Source: Pseudomonadota bacterium
Lineage (GTDB): Bacteria > Pseudomonadota > Gammaproteobacteria > Burkholderiales > Rhodocyclaceae
Reading direction: 5' to 3'
NCBI GenBank assembly: GCA_018261895.1
Contig: JAGTRT010000015.1
Coordinates: 1 to 64,000, forward strand
Length of the DNA stretch: 64,000 bases
A program made the position numbers and the translations under genes. Within the stretch, counting starts at the first letter, position 1, and every line of letters starts with the position of its first letter. The notes under the pieces are model-generated. The model made no database searches. It saw only the letters and a program-made list of their open reading frames with translations, and was not told the origin of the DNA. Shown piece after piece: positions 43,059 through 52,138 of this stretch.

Positions 43059-44042
43059 ATGTTCAAGGGCATTCTGATCGAGAAGGATGACGCCGGTTAC
43101 CGGGCGTCGGTGCAGGACATTGATGAGAGTCAGTTGCCGGAAGGCGACGTGACGGTGCGCGTCGATTACTCGTCGCTCAATTACAAGGACGGGCTGGCGA
43201 TCACCGGCAAGGGCCCGGTGGTGCGCAAGTTCCCGATGGTGCCGGGCATCGACATCGCCGGCACGGTCGAGGCGAGTAGCCATGCCGACTACAAGGCCGG
43301 CGACCGCGTCGTGCTCAACGGCTGGGGCGTCGGTGAAACGCACTGGGGCGGGCTGGCCCAGAAGGCGCGGCTCAAGGGCGACTGGCTGGTGCCGTTGCCG
43401 GCGGCGTTCTCCGAAAAGCAGGCCGTCGCCATCGGCACGGCGGGCTACACGGCCATGCTCTGCGTGCTGGCGCTGGAAAAGCAGGGCGTCAAACCGACGG
43501 ATGGCGAGATCGTCGTCACCGGTGCGGCCGGCGGTGTCGGCAGCGTGGCGATTGCCGTGCTGGCCAAACTCGGCTATACGGTCGTGGCGGTGAGCGGCCG
43601 GCCGGAAGAAACGGATTACCTCAAGCAGCTTGGCGCGGCCGAGGTGCTGGAACGCAGCGCCTTCGCCTCGCCCGGCAAGCCGCTCGGCAAGGAACGTTGG
43701 GCGGGGGCGGTCGATGTCGTCGGCTCGCACACGCTGGCCAACATCTGCGCGACGACCAAGTATCGCGGCGTCGTGACGGCCTGCGGGCTGGCCGGCGGCA
43801 TGGATTTCCCGTCGTCGGTGGCGCCCTTCATCCTGCGCGGCGTGACGCTGGTCGGTGTCGACAGCGTGATGTGTCCGCGGCCGGATCGGCTCGTTGCCTG
43901 GCAGCGCCTGGCGACCGACCTCGATGTCGGCAAGCTTGGCCTGATCACCCATGAAGTCTCGCTGGCCGAGGCCATCCCGACGGCGGCGCAACTCATGGAC
44001 GGCAAGGTGCGCGGCCGCGTGGTTGTGGACGTCAATCGCTGA
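43059..44042 (+). CDS. AcuI/YhdH-type NADPH-dependent acryloyl-CoA reductase or quinone oxidoreductase
   Basis: The 327-residue medium-chain reductase carries [36 protein letters not shown] and the Rossmann motif [10 protein letters not shown]. The closest characterised relatives (AcuI, YhdH) reduce acryloyl-CoA to propionyl-CoA. GGAG at a proper distance favours the ATG at 43059 over that at 43053. It overlaps the tautomerase start by one base. Confidence 0.88.
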   Translation: MFKGILIEKDDAGYRASVQDIDESQLPEGDVTVRVDYSSLNYKDGLAITGKGPVVRKFPMVPGIDIAGTVEASSHADYKAGDRVVLNGWGVGETHWGGLAQKARLKGDWLVPLPAAFSEKQAVAIGTAGYTAMLCVLALEKQGVKPTDGEIVVTGAAGGVGSVAIAVLAKLGYTVVAVSGRPEETDYLKQLGAAEVLERSAFASPGKPLGKERWAGAVDVVGSHTLANICATTKYRGVVTACGLAGGMDFPSSVAPFILRGVTLVGVDSVMCPRPDRLVAWQRLATDLDVGKLGLITHEVSLAEAIPTAAQLMDGKVRGRVVVDVNR

Positions 44043-44245
44043 TGCCCTACGTCAATATCAAGATCACCCGCGAAGGGGCGACGCCGGAACAGAAGGCGCG
44101 CCTGATCGCCGGGGCGACGCAATTGCTCGTCGATGTGCTCGGCAAGAACCCGAAAACGACGGTGGTCGTCATCGACGAGGTCGATACCGACAACTGGGGG
44201 GTGGGTGGTGAGTCGATCACCGTTCGGCGGGCGCGCGGCGAGTAA
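44042..44245 (+). CDS. 4-oxalocrotonate tautomerase family protein
   Basis: The 67-residue protein begins [12 protein letters not shown], so Pro-1 becomes the catalytic base after removal of Met. The internal TTVVVIDEVDTDNWGVGGESI matches small tautomerases such as XylH/DmpI. It sits between an enoyl-type reductase and an old yellow enzyme, consistent with handling dienol or enone intermediates. Confidence 0.88.
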   Translation: MPYVNIKITREGATPEQKARLIAGATQLLVDVLGKNPKTTVVVIDEVDTDNWGVGGESITVRRARGE

Positions 44246-44263
44246 GCTCCGCGATTTTTGAGT

Positions 44264-44303
44264 CTTTCACGGTCAACCGGAATTTTTGCCCAAATTTGAA
44301 ATC
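44264..44303 (+). repeat. dispersed repeat copy C, abutting a start codon
   Basis: TTTCACGGTCAACCGG followed by AATTTTTGCCCAAATTTGAAATC fills the end of the 58-base tautomerase-OYE gap and touches the ATG at 44304. No Shine-Dalgarno sequence is visible between it and the start. Confidence 0.88.
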
Positions 44304-45386
44304 ATGAGCCACCTCTTCGAACCCCTCAAACTGCGCGACGTCACCTTCAAGAACCGCATCGGCATTCCGCCGATGTGCCAGTACTCGGCCCGCGACGGCA
44401 TGGCCGCCGACTGGCACCTCGTTCATTACGGCAGCCGCGCCGTCGGCGGGGCCGGCCTGATGATCCTCGAGGCCACGGCCGTCGTGCCGGAAGGCCGGAT
44501 CAGCGCCGGTGACCTCGGTCTGTGGAAGGACGAGCAGATCGCGCCGCTGGCCCGCATCGCAGAGCTGGCGAAGGCCAATGACTGCGTGCCGGCCTTGCAG
44601 CTGGCGCACGCCGGGCGAAAGGCCAGCGTTGGCCTGGGCTGGGGCGAACAGCGCACCCTGCGCGCTGACGAAGGCGGCTGGCAGGCCGTGGCGCCGTCGG
44701 CCGTGTCCTTCGGTGACGGTTACGCCCAGCCGCACGAACTCAACCTCGACGAGATTGCCGGCATCGTCACGGCCTTCGTCGCCGCGGCGAAGCGTGCCGT
44801 TGCCGCCGGTTTCCAGGCGGTCGAAATCCATGCCGCCCACGGCTACCTGATGCACGAATTCCTGTCGCCGCTGGCCAACCGGCGCACCGACCAGTACGGC
44901 GGCAGTTTCGACAACCGGACGCGGCTGCTGCGCGAAGTCGTGGCTGCCATTCGCGTCGTGTGGCCGGACAAGCTGCCGCTGCTCGTGCGCCTTTCGGCGA
45001 CCGACTGGGTCGAGGGCGGCTGGTCGGCCGACGAGACGGTCGAGCTCTGCCGCAGCCTCAAGGCGCTGGGCGTCGATCTGGCCGACATTTCGACGGCCGG
45101 CCTCGTGCCGACCGCGAAAATTCCCGCCGCGCCGGGCTTCCAGACTTCCTTCGCGACGCGCGTTCGGCAGGAAGCCGGTTTGCCGGCGGCGGCCGTCGGG
45201 CTCATCACCTCGGCCTTGCAGGCCGACCACATCGTGCGTTCCGGGCAGGCCGACATGGTCCTCATCGGTCGCGAAATCCTGCGCAATCCGTACTGGCCCT
45301 TGCAGGCCGCGCAGGAACTGCACCAGGTCGCGGTGTGGCCCAACCAGTACCTGCGCGCTGCGCCGAGCGGGTCGATCGGACGCTGA
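44304..45386 (+). CDS. NADH:flavin oxidoreductase, old yellow enzyme, YqjM type
   Basis: The 360-residue FMN TIM-barrel reduces activated alkenes. PPMCQYSA (YqjM-type Cys and Tyr), LQLAHAGRKAS, HAAHGYLMHEFLSPLANRRTD and QYGGSFDNR are diagnostic, including the catalytic HxxH. The ATG at 44304 directly follows a dispersed-repeat copy. The last gene of the MFS-AcuI-tautomerase-OYE set is followed by a terminator-like hairpin. Confidence 0.92.
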   Translation: MSHLFEPLKLRDVTFKNRIGIPPMCQYSARDGMAADWHLVHYGSRAVGGAGLMILEATAVVPEGRISAGDLGLWKDEQIAPLARIAELAKANDCVPALQLAHAGRKASVGLGWGEQRTLRADEGGWQAVAPSAVSFGDGYAQPHELNLDEIAGIVTAFVAAAKRAVAAGFQAVEIHAAHGYLMHEFLSPLANRRTDQYGGSFDNRTRLLREVVAAIRVVWPDKLPLLVRLSATDWVEGGWSADETVELCRSLKALGVDLADISTAGLVPTAKIPAAPGFQTSFATRVRQEAGLPAAAVGLITSALQADHIVRSGQADMVLIGREILRNPYWPLQAAQELHQVAVWPNQYLRAAPSGSIGR

Positions 45387-45405
45387 TTCCTGCCTCGTCC
45401 AACCC

Positions 45406-45433
45406 AAGGCCCGGTCCTGTCTGCCGGGCTTTA
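45406..45433 (+). terminator. terminator-like hairpin after the OYE gene
   Basis: GCCCGG (45409-45414) pairs with CCGGGC (45424-45429), extended by A/T pairs after one bulge, and is followed by TTT. It lies 20 bases after the stop codon. Confidence 0.5.
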
Positions 45434-45534
45434 TTGCATTGCACAAAAAATTTTTAAACAGTCGGGAACTTTTTGTTTTCGGGTTGTCTTACTCCCAGTT
45501 TCACCAACCCAATCCCAACTGAGGCACACAAAAA

Positions 45535-45636
45535 ATGGACGAACTCTCTTCTATCGGCATCATCTTCACGGTCGTTATTCTTGGTCTGGCCTGCTTCATG
45601 GCTGCCAAGCTGGCTTCGAAGTCGGCCTATCACTAA
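45535..45636 (+). CDS. 33-residue single-helix membrane peptide
   Basis: The frame reads MDELSSIGIIFTVVILGLAC then FMAAKLASKSAYH. One hydrophobic helix (about residues 7-25) has an acidic N-terminus and a basic C-terminus, giving an N-out or amphitropic small membrane protein. GAGGC lies about 11 bases upstream, and a strong terminator starts 21 bases after the stop, so it appears to be a complete monocistronic gene. I know no family for it. Confidence 0.65.
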   Translation: MDELSSIGIIFTVVILGLACFMAAKLASKSAYH

Positions 45637-45656
45637 GAGCGTTACGCTCCAAAACC

Positions 45657-45683
45657 AAAAAGCCGGGGTAACCCGGCTTTTTT
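45657..45683 (+). terminator. rho-independent terminator
   Basis: AAAAAGCCGGG and CCCGGCTTTTTT form an 11-bp stem with a GTAA loop followed by T residues. It ends the 33-residue peptide gene and could also work for the convergent hydrolase gene. Confidence 0.9.
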
Positions 45684-45743
45684 CATTTTGGGCTTTTTTT
45701 ACGTTTCACGTAGTAAACCCGGTAGACCGTGAAAGAGGGCAAA

Positions 45744-46631
45744 TCAGCCGACAAAAGCCTCGACGATACGCGCCACGGCTTCGGGTTGATCGTGGTGAAG
45801 CATGTGGTCAGCGTTGTCGACCCATTCCTCGCGCAGGTTGGCAAAGCAGGCCTGGCGAGCATCCCAGTCGCCCGGCCGCTGGCCGAAGTCGCGAATGACC
45901 CACGACTGCCGGCCGGCCACCCAGAGCACCGGGCAGGTGATGCGCTTCCAGATCGCCATCGACTCTTCGAGGCGGAACAGATACGGCGCCGGCGCCTTGT
46001 GCCACGGGTCGCCGTTCCAGATGATGCCGTGCCGCCGCTGGCCACCCTTGGTTTCGCCGTCGCCGACCCGGGCCATGTGCTTGGCCAGGAACGTGGCCCG
46101 TTCCGGCGTCAGGAACTTGTCCATGTGTAGCAGGCGGCGGGCAAAGGCGTTGCGGTCGGTGTAGGCGTGCATGCGCGGCGGCGTTTTCAGGGCGCCCAGC
46201 CACTGGCCGTAACGGTCCGGCGCCATCTCCGGCGTCGTTGGTGCGATACCGAAACCTTCCAGCGACACGACGCATTCGACGCGTTCCGGCCGGATGCCGG
46301 CATACAGGCAGGACAGGATGCCGCCCATGCTGTGGCCGACCAGCTTGACCTTGCCTTCCGGCGCGTAGCGGTCGAGGATGGCCTCCATGTCGCCGATGTG
46401 CTCGGCAAAGAAATAGGGCCGGTTCAGCCATTCCGAATTGCCGAAGCCGCGCCAGTCGGGGGCGACGATGTTCCAGTCACGAGCCAGTTCATCGACGACG
46501 AACTGGAACGAGGCCGATACATCCATCCAGCCGTGCAGCAGGAAGAGCATCGGCGCTTCGGGATCGCCCCAGCGCCGGATGTGCAGGCGGATGTCGGGCA
46601 GGTCGAGGTATTCGGAACGGGACAGTTTCAT
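45744..46631 (-). CDS. alpha/beta hydrolase
   Basis: The 295-residue serine hydrolase has the oxyanion-hole motif LLHGWMD, nucleophile elbow VGHSMGG, and a late His in DNADHMLHHDQP. Similar proteins are esterases or epoxide-type hydrolases. The substrate is unknown. The ATG at 46631 gives MKLSRSEYLDLPDIRLH. A longer version from TTG at 46667 is possible. It stands alone, convergent with the peptide gene. Confidence 0.88.
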   Translation of the reverse strand: MKLSRSEYLDLPDIRLHIRRWGDPEAPMLFLLHGWMDVSASFQFVVDELARDWNIVAPDWRGFGNSEWLNRPYFFAEHIGDMEAILDRYAPEGKVKLVGHSMGGILSCLYAGIRPERVECVVSLEGFGIAPTTPEMAPDRYGQWLGALKTPPRMHAYTDRNAFARRLLHMDKFLTPERATFLAKHMARVGDGETKGGQRRHGIIWNGDPWHKAPAPYLFRLEESMAIWKRITCPVLWVAGRQSWVIRDFGQRPGDWDARQACFANLREEWVDNADHMLHHDQPEAVARIVEAFVG

Positions 46632-46776
46632 CGTGGTTCGGCCGGGCTGGCTGGAAGATGGCGGCAAGCAGGCGCTCGCGCTTCGGGTCGGTCATTTTGA
46701 CACGCTTCACGCCCATCCCGGAACCGGGAGACGAACTGCCCTTGGGCTGGTTTCCTCGGGGCGAAGCGAATTGCGC

Positions 46777-47541
46777 CTAGCGGCTTGCCGTGTTGATGGA
46801 TAGCACGAGATCAAGAAGACAGCGGACCTCAAGCTTGCGGTAGATTTCGGCGCGGTGGGTCTTGATGGTGTTGACCGTGGTGCCAAGCCTGTTGGCGATG
46901 GCCTTGTTGGCCAGTCCCTTGACGATCAGCGCGCAGACTTCGCGTTGTCGCGGCGTCAGGCGCGCCAGGCGCAATTCGATCTGCTGGCGGGTATCGTTGT
47001 CGTGCAAGTGGGACGGCAAGCCCTTGGGGCGACCATGGAAGACGTAATGGTCGAGGATGCTCACCAATTCATGGTCGAATTCCGTCTCGGTCACCAGAAT
47101 GTCGTCGAGTTCAGCCAGCAGCGCCTTGTCGTACAGCGTGGCGTGCTCGCCCAGCCACTGACGGATCAACAGGTGCATATGCTGGCTGGTCGCCTGCACA
47201 TTGTTCTCGTCAATCCGGTTTGTCAGTGACTTGAGGTCCTGCGCAAATTCGGCGTGGGCCGCCTTGTGTTTGCGGATGTGCTCCTGGCATTTCGGGATGC
47301 CCGGCAACAAGCCCATGAGTTTCTCTTCGTAATTGACGTGCCCATCCAGGAAGGCGATGACGCTGCCCGAGAGCATCTCGAAAGCATGGACGCAGCGGCC
47401 ACGGGTCTGCGGTATGCAACCCGGGCATGCAGTGATTTCACCGCCGGGACAGATGTGCTTGAAGCGCTCCGCCAACTCATGGAGCAGGGTGTGTTGCCGA
47501 TCGATTTCTGCGTGGCCGGTTGGTTTTGTTTTCGCTCTCAT
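46777..47541 (-). CDS. hemerythrin-like sensor fused to a LuxR-type DNA-binding domain
   Basis: The 254-residue protein starts with a bacteriohemerythrin domain (residues about 5-160) whose iron ligands are visible: HAEIDRQH, FLDGHVNYEEK, HIRKHKAAH and WLGEHATLYDK. It ends with a LuxR/GerE helix-turn-helix (about 190-250, LTPRQREVCALIVKGLANKAIANRLGTTVNTIKTH). Between the first two iron motifs is an insert with four cysteines at about positions 31, 39, 42 and 50. It is likely an O2- or NO-responsive regulator and is divergent from the CheB/CheR/GGDEF/EAL gene. Confidence 0.9.
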   Translation of the reverse strand: MRAKTKPTGHAEIDRQHTLLHELAERFKHICPGGEITACPGCIPQTRGRCVHAFEMLSGSVIAFLDGHVNYEEKLMGLLPGIPKCQEHIRKHKAAHAEFAQDLKSLTNRIDENNVQATSQHMHLLIRQWLGEHATLYDKALLAELDDILVTETEFDHELVSILDHYVFHGRPKGLPSHLHDNDTRQQIELRLARLTPRQREVCALIVKGLANKAIANRLGTTVNTIKTHRAEIYRKLEVRCLLDLVLSINTASR

Positions 47542-47625
47542 TGCGGATACGAATGCGTAGTCGGCCGCTAATATAAACCATCAAAACCCTCTTTATGACA
47601 GCAAATGACGCACGCAACCCCGTTC

Positions 47626-47641
47626 TCACCCGGGGGGGTGA
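47626..47641. promoter_or_regulatory. palindrome in the hemerythrin-LuxR / CheBR divergent spacer
   Basis: TCACCC-GGGG-GGGTGA is a perfect 6-bp inverted repeat in the 202-base divergent region. It could be an operator for the adjacent LuxR-type protein or a small hairpin. I see no further well-supported element in that spacer. Confidence 0.35.
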
Positions 47642-47743
47642 TGGGCCGATGACACAGGCACATTTATACTTTTTTCATGAAACCTTGCGATCGTCATCAT
47701 AGGGGTGCTGGCGCATCCAAAGTCTCGATAGGGCCTGGCCACC

Positions 47744-50700
47744 GTGTTTGATACCAAGAAAAAGTCACAAACCGAAAGTCGAACGACTGCCCGCAGCACC
47801 AGCACCACGAACAAAACAAAAGCGACCGCAAAGACGACTGCAAAGAAAGCAAAAGCGCCCACCAGCCAACCGCCTGCCGATGCTCAGGTGGGCAGCGGAC
47901 CGATTTACTACGTGGGGGTCGGCGCTTCCGCGGGCGGATTGGAAGCCTTGCGACCCTTCGTCGCCAACCTGCCTGCGCACGCCAACATGACCTATATCGT
48001 GGCGCAGCACATGTCGCCGGATCATCGTAGCCTGATGGTCGAATTGCTGGCGCGGGAGACCCGCCTCAAGGTCGTGGAGGCGAGCAACAACCTGCAGCCC
48101 AAGCCGGACACGATCTACGTCGCGCCCCCCAACGTCGATGTCACGGTGGTCAAGGGCAAGATCAGGGTCAGCCGCCCGACCAACACGATCGGCCCCAAAC
48201 CGTCCGTCGACCGCTTCTTCATGAGCCTCGCCGATGACCGCAAGGATTGGGCGATCGGCATCATCCTCTCCGGCACCGGCTCGGATGGCGCCCACGGCAT
48301 CAAGGCCATCAAGGCCGCCGGCGGCGTCTCCATCGCCCAGGACCCGAAGTCGGCCAAGTACGACAGCATGCCAAACGCCGCCATCCGCATCGGCCGGACG
48401 GATCTGGTCTTGCCGCCGCACGAAATCGCCAATCAGTTGCGCTCTATCGTGCAATGGCCGCGCGCTCCGCTTGCCGATGAGGCAGATGAAACGCCGCCGT
48501 CGACCATGCGCGGCATCGTGCGCCAGATCGCCACCCACACGGGCATGGATTTCTCGAATTACAAGGATGCAACCCTGTCCCGACAGGTGTTGCGCCGCAT
48601 GGCGGCCATGCAGATTCCCGATCTGGATGCCTATGGCGAATACATCGGCCAGCATCGCGAGGAACTGGCCGTGCTGGCAGGAAATTTCCTGATCTGCGTC
48701 ACCTCCTTCTTTCGCGACCCTGAAGCCTTCGAGGTCATGCGGCGTTGCCTGCGCGAGCTGCTCAAGACCAAGCAGCCGGGAGACGACATCCGCATCTGGG
48801 TGCCGGGATGCGCGACCGGCGAGGAGGTCTACTCCATCGCCATCATCCTGGCCGAGGAGCTCGGCGAACATCGCGACAAGTATCACATCCAGCTGTTTGC
48901 CACGGACATCAACGGCGATGCGGTCGCTGCGGCGCGGGTCGGTGCCTATCCGGAGGCCTCGCTGGCCGGCGTCGACAGCAAGCTCATCGAGCGCTACTTC
49001 ACGACCACAGACGGGACTTATCACATCGACAAGCACCTGCGGGACATGACCCTGTTTGCCCGTCAGGACCTGGTGCAGGATGCCCCCTTCGTCCGTCTCG
49101 ACCTGGTCAGTTGCCGCAATCTACTCATCTATTTCAAACCGGAGTTGCAGGATCGGGTCATCAAGGTTTTTCACTATGCACTTCGCGACCATGGCGTGCT
49201 GTTTCTGGGCAAGTCGGAGTCGATCGGTCGCCTCGGCAAGCTGTTTGTCGAACACGACCACAAGAACAAGATCTACCTGAAACGACCGGTTGCATCGCCG
49301 GTGCTGACCGGTTTTGCCCGTACCCGACCTGTTTTCGAGCGTATTGGCGAAGGTGTTGCGAGCGAAAAGCAGGCGAGTGCGCTGAACAATACTCCCGCAC
49401 ACGAAAAGCTTTTTGACCTGTATGCACCAGCCAGCCTGTTGATGACAAGTGCCGGCGAGATCCTGGAGCTGTTCGGCGATTGCAGTCCCTTTCTCGCCGT
49501 GCGCAAAGGCAAGGCCGATTTCAACGCCTTCACGCTGATCAAGCCGGCATTTCGTGCCGAGCTGAGGGCTTTCGGTCATCGTGTCGTACGCAACAAGCAG
49601 AGCGCCATCTGCAATCCGGTTCAGGTGGACGAAGAGGGCAAGAAACGTTACTACCGGATGGCCGTCCATTTTGCCGGGCAGCCAGGCCCGGGTGATCCCG
49701 ATCTGCTGCTGGTCTGCTTCGAGCGGGTTGCCGAAAAGCCGGATGCAGGCGCCAGCGGTGCACGGAGCGCTATCGACGCCGAGCGCGTCGCGGAACTCGA
49801 ACGCGAGGTCGTGCTCAATCGGGAGACCCTGCAAACGGTCATCGAGGAACTGGAGACCGCCAACGAGGAGCTGCAGTCGCTCAACGAAGAAGCGCAGGCG
49901 TCCAATGAGGAACTGCAGGCGTCCAACGAAGAGTTGGAAACCGCCAACGAGGAATTGCAGGCGTCGAACGAGGAGCTGATTACCGTCAACGACGAACTGG
50001 GGACGCGTACCGCCGAGTTGAGCGAGGCCAACAGCGACCTGTCCAATATCCTCAACAGCCTCTACAAGGGCCTCGTCGTGGTGGACCGCAACCTGACGGT
50101 GACCCGCTACAACCAGATCGCGCTGGAGTTCTTCGACATCGCGCCGATGACGCGTCCCAACCTGACGACGGTGTCGACCCAGACGCATCTCCCGCAACTC
50201 CTGTCGCACGTGGGCAGCGTGATGAAGAAAGCGCGGGTGGAGGAGTTCGAATTCTGGCGCGAGGACGGCCAATGTTTTCTCGTGCGCGTGACGCCGTATC
50301 ACGACAGCAGCCGGAAGCTGCTGGGCGGTGTGGTGATCACCATCACCGACATCTCGGAAAAAAAGCGGGTCGAGGAAAAGCTCCGCTTGTCAGCCTCGGT
50401 TTTCGAGCATGCCTCGGAGGCGACCGTGATCACCGATGCGGCCAACCAGATCATTTCCGTCAATCCGGCCTTCACGACCATCACCGGCTATGGTCCCGAG
50501 GAGGCGCTCGGGATGAATCCCCGCTTCCTGAGTTCCGGCAAGCATACAAAGACGTTTTACAAGGAAATGTGGCAATCGCTGACGAGCACGGGAAGCTGGG
50601 CTGGCGAAATACAGAATCGTCGCAAGAACGGCGACGTTTATACGGAATGGCTGTCCATCAACGTGCTCAAGGATGAAAATGGCGCCGTGAACCGGCACAT

Positions 50701-52138
50701 CGCCGTTTTCAGCGACATCACCGAAGCCAAGCGGGCCAAGGAGACCATTGAGCGCCAGGCGTCCTTCGACAGCCTGACCGGTCTGCCGAATCGCAATCTG
50801 GTGATGGATCGCCTCGGGCAGATGCTGTCGTCCAGTCGGCGCGGCGGGCGCCTGTTCGCCGTGATGTTCATGGACCTCGATCATTTCAAGTCGGTCAATG
50901 ATGCCCTCGGTCATGCGGCCGGAGACGAATTGCTGATCCGCGTGGCTCACCGCATCCGCGACACCTTGCGCGAATGCGATTCGGTCGGTCGCATGGGCGG
51001 TGACGAATTCATTGTCCTGCTCAACGACATTTCCAGCGCTCAGGACATCATTCCGATTGCCAACAAGATCCTGGCCGAGGTCGGGCGGCCGCTGGTGGTC
51101 GCGGAGCGCACGCTGCAATCCGCCGCCAGCATCGGGGTCACGGTTTATCCGATGGATGGCGATTCCATCGATACGCTGCTCAAGAACGCCGACAGCGCCA
51201 TGTACGAGGCCAAAAAGAATGGCCGCAACAACTATTGCTTCTTCACGCACAAGATGCAGGACGAGGCCAATCGGCGCCACTGGATCGACAGCGAACTCAT
51301 GCTGTCCCTGCATCAGGGCAACATGGAACTGCACTACCAGCCCATCGTGCGCATCGAGACACGGGCGGTCGTTGGTGCCGAGGCCCTGTTGCGCTGGAAG
51401 CATCCTGCCAAGGGCTACATTCCGCCCGAAGTATTCATTCCCGTGGCCGAACAGAACGGTGCAATCGCCAGGCTGACGGATTGGGCGCTGGAACGCGGTA
51501 TTTCCGACTGGGAAACGCGGATCCTGCCGGCCGGCCACAACCAGGTGCTGGCCTTCAATCTTTCGGCGGCACTGTTCGTTGCGCGCGACCTCATCGAAAA
51601 AACCTTGTCGCGACTGCGTGAATCTGCTTTGGCGCGCAGGGGGCAGCTGACGGTTGAAATTACCGAAAGCCTCAAGTTGTCGGACAACCACGACTACGTC
51701 GAAATTTTGCGCGCGCTCCAGAGGGATGGCTGCCGCATCGCCATTGACGATTTCGGCACCGGCTATTCATCCCTCAGTTACCTCCGGCGCGTCCCTGTCG
51801 ACATCGTCAAGATCGACAAGACCTTCATCCATGACATCGCAACAGACCCCGCGGATGCCGCTTTGATCCGCGCCATTTTGCAGATGGCGAATGCCTTCGG
51901 GCTGGAGACGGTGGCCGAGGGCGTTGAAACACCCGAGCAACTGGCTTTCCTGCGGGCGAACGGATGCACCTATGCCCAAGGATTTCTGTTTGGCAACGCC
52001 CTGTCAGTCGACGAATTCAGCGAGTTGCTGCGGGACAGGCTGCCGGCCGGCATGCAAAGCGGGACTGCTGAGGCGGCCTGGGAGCGCGCCCCGGGTTGCG
52101 GTGATCGGGCGTCGGGTTTGCCGCCTGTCTGCAGCTAG
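47744..52138 (+). CDS. CheB-CheR-PAS-PAS-GGDEF-EAL multidomain protein
   Basis: The 1464-residue protein joins, in order, a basic Thr/Lys-rich start, a CheB methylesterase (about 54-235; GASAGG, AQHMSPDH, GTGSDGAHG), a CheR methyltransferase (about 250-500; CVTSFFRD, PGCATGEEVYSIA, SCRNLLIYF), a long heptad coil rich in NEEL repeats (about 690-770), two PAS domains (about 775-1000), GGDEF (GGDEF intact near 1085) and EAL (EALLRW, EITES, DDFGTGYSSL, AEGVE all present). It could both make and break c-di-GMP. The start is GTG at 47744. Convergent with the GGDEF-hemerythrin gene, overlapping by 4 bases. Confidence 0.92.
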   Translation: MFDTKKKSQTESRTTARSTSTTNKTKATAKTTAKKAKAPTSQPPADAQVGSGPIYYVGVGASAGGLEALRPFVANLPAHANMTYIVAQHMSPDHRSLMVELLARETRLKVVEASNNLQPKPDTIYVAPPNVDVTVVKGKIRVSRPTNTIGPKPSVDRFFMSLADDRKDWAIGIILSGTGSDGAHGIKAIKAAGGVSIAQDPKSAKYDSMPNAAIRIGRTDLVLPPHEIANQLRSIVQWPRAPLADEADETPPSTMRGIVRQIATHTGMDFSNYKDATLSRQVLRRMAAMQIPDLDAYGEYIGQHREELAVLAGNFLICVTSFFRDPEAFEVMRRCLRELLKTKQPGDDIRIWVPGCATGEEVYSIAIILAEELGEHRDKYHIQLFATDINGDAVAAARVGAYPEASLAGVDSKLIERYFTTTDGTYHIDKHLRDMTLFARQDLVQDAPFVRLDLVSCRNLLIYFKPELQDRVIKVFHYALRDHGVLFLGKSESIGRLGKLFVEHDHKNKIYLKRPVASPVLTGFARTRPVFERIGEGVASEKQASALNNTPAHEKLFDLYAPASLLMTSAGEILELFGDCSPFLAVRKGKADFNAFTLIKPAFRAELRAFGHRVVRNKQSAICNPVQVDEEGKKRYYRMAVHFAGQPGPGDPDLLLVCFERVAEKPDAGASGARSAIDAERVAELEREVVLNRETLQTVIEELETANEELQSLNEEAQASNEELQASNEELETANEELQASNEELITVNDELGTRTAELSEANSDLSNILNSLYKGLVVVDRNLTVTRYNQIALEFFDIAPMTRPNLTTVSTQTHLPQLLSHVGSVMKKARVEEFEFWREDGQCFLVRVTPYHDSSRKLLGGVVITITDISEKKRVEEKLRLSASVFEHASEATVITDAANQIISVNPAFTTITGYGPEEALGMNPRFLSSGKHTKTFYKEMWQSLTSTGSWAGEIQNRRKNGDVYTEWLSINVLKDENGAVNRHIAVFSDITEAKRAKETIERQASFDSLTGLPNRNLVMDRLGQMLSSSRRGGRLFAVMFMDLDHFKSVNDALGHAAGDELLIRVAHRIRDTLRECDSVGRMGGDEFIVLLNDISSAQDIIPIANKILAEVGRPLVVAERTLQSAASIGVTVYPMDGDSIDTLLKNADSAMYEAKKNGRNNYCFFTHKMQDEANRRHWIDSELMLSLHQGNMELHYQPIVRIETRAVVGAEALLRWKHPAKGYIPPEVFIPVAEQNGAIARLTDWALERGISDWETRILPAGHNQVLAFNLSAALFVARDLIEKTLSRLRESALARRGQLTVEITESLKLSDNHDYVEILRALQRDGCRIAIDDFGTGYSSLSYLRRVPVDIVKIDKTFIHDIATDPADAALIRAILQMANAFGLETVAEGVETPEQLAFLRANGCTYAQGFLFGNALSVDEFSELLRDRLPAGMQSGTAEAAWERAPGCGDRASGLPPVCS

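Noticed and set aside
41871-43991. 706-residue open frame antisense to the MFS and AcuI-like genes
   Set aside because: It covers two clear plus-strand genes and shows low-complexity Arg/His/Gln-rich translation typical of antisense.
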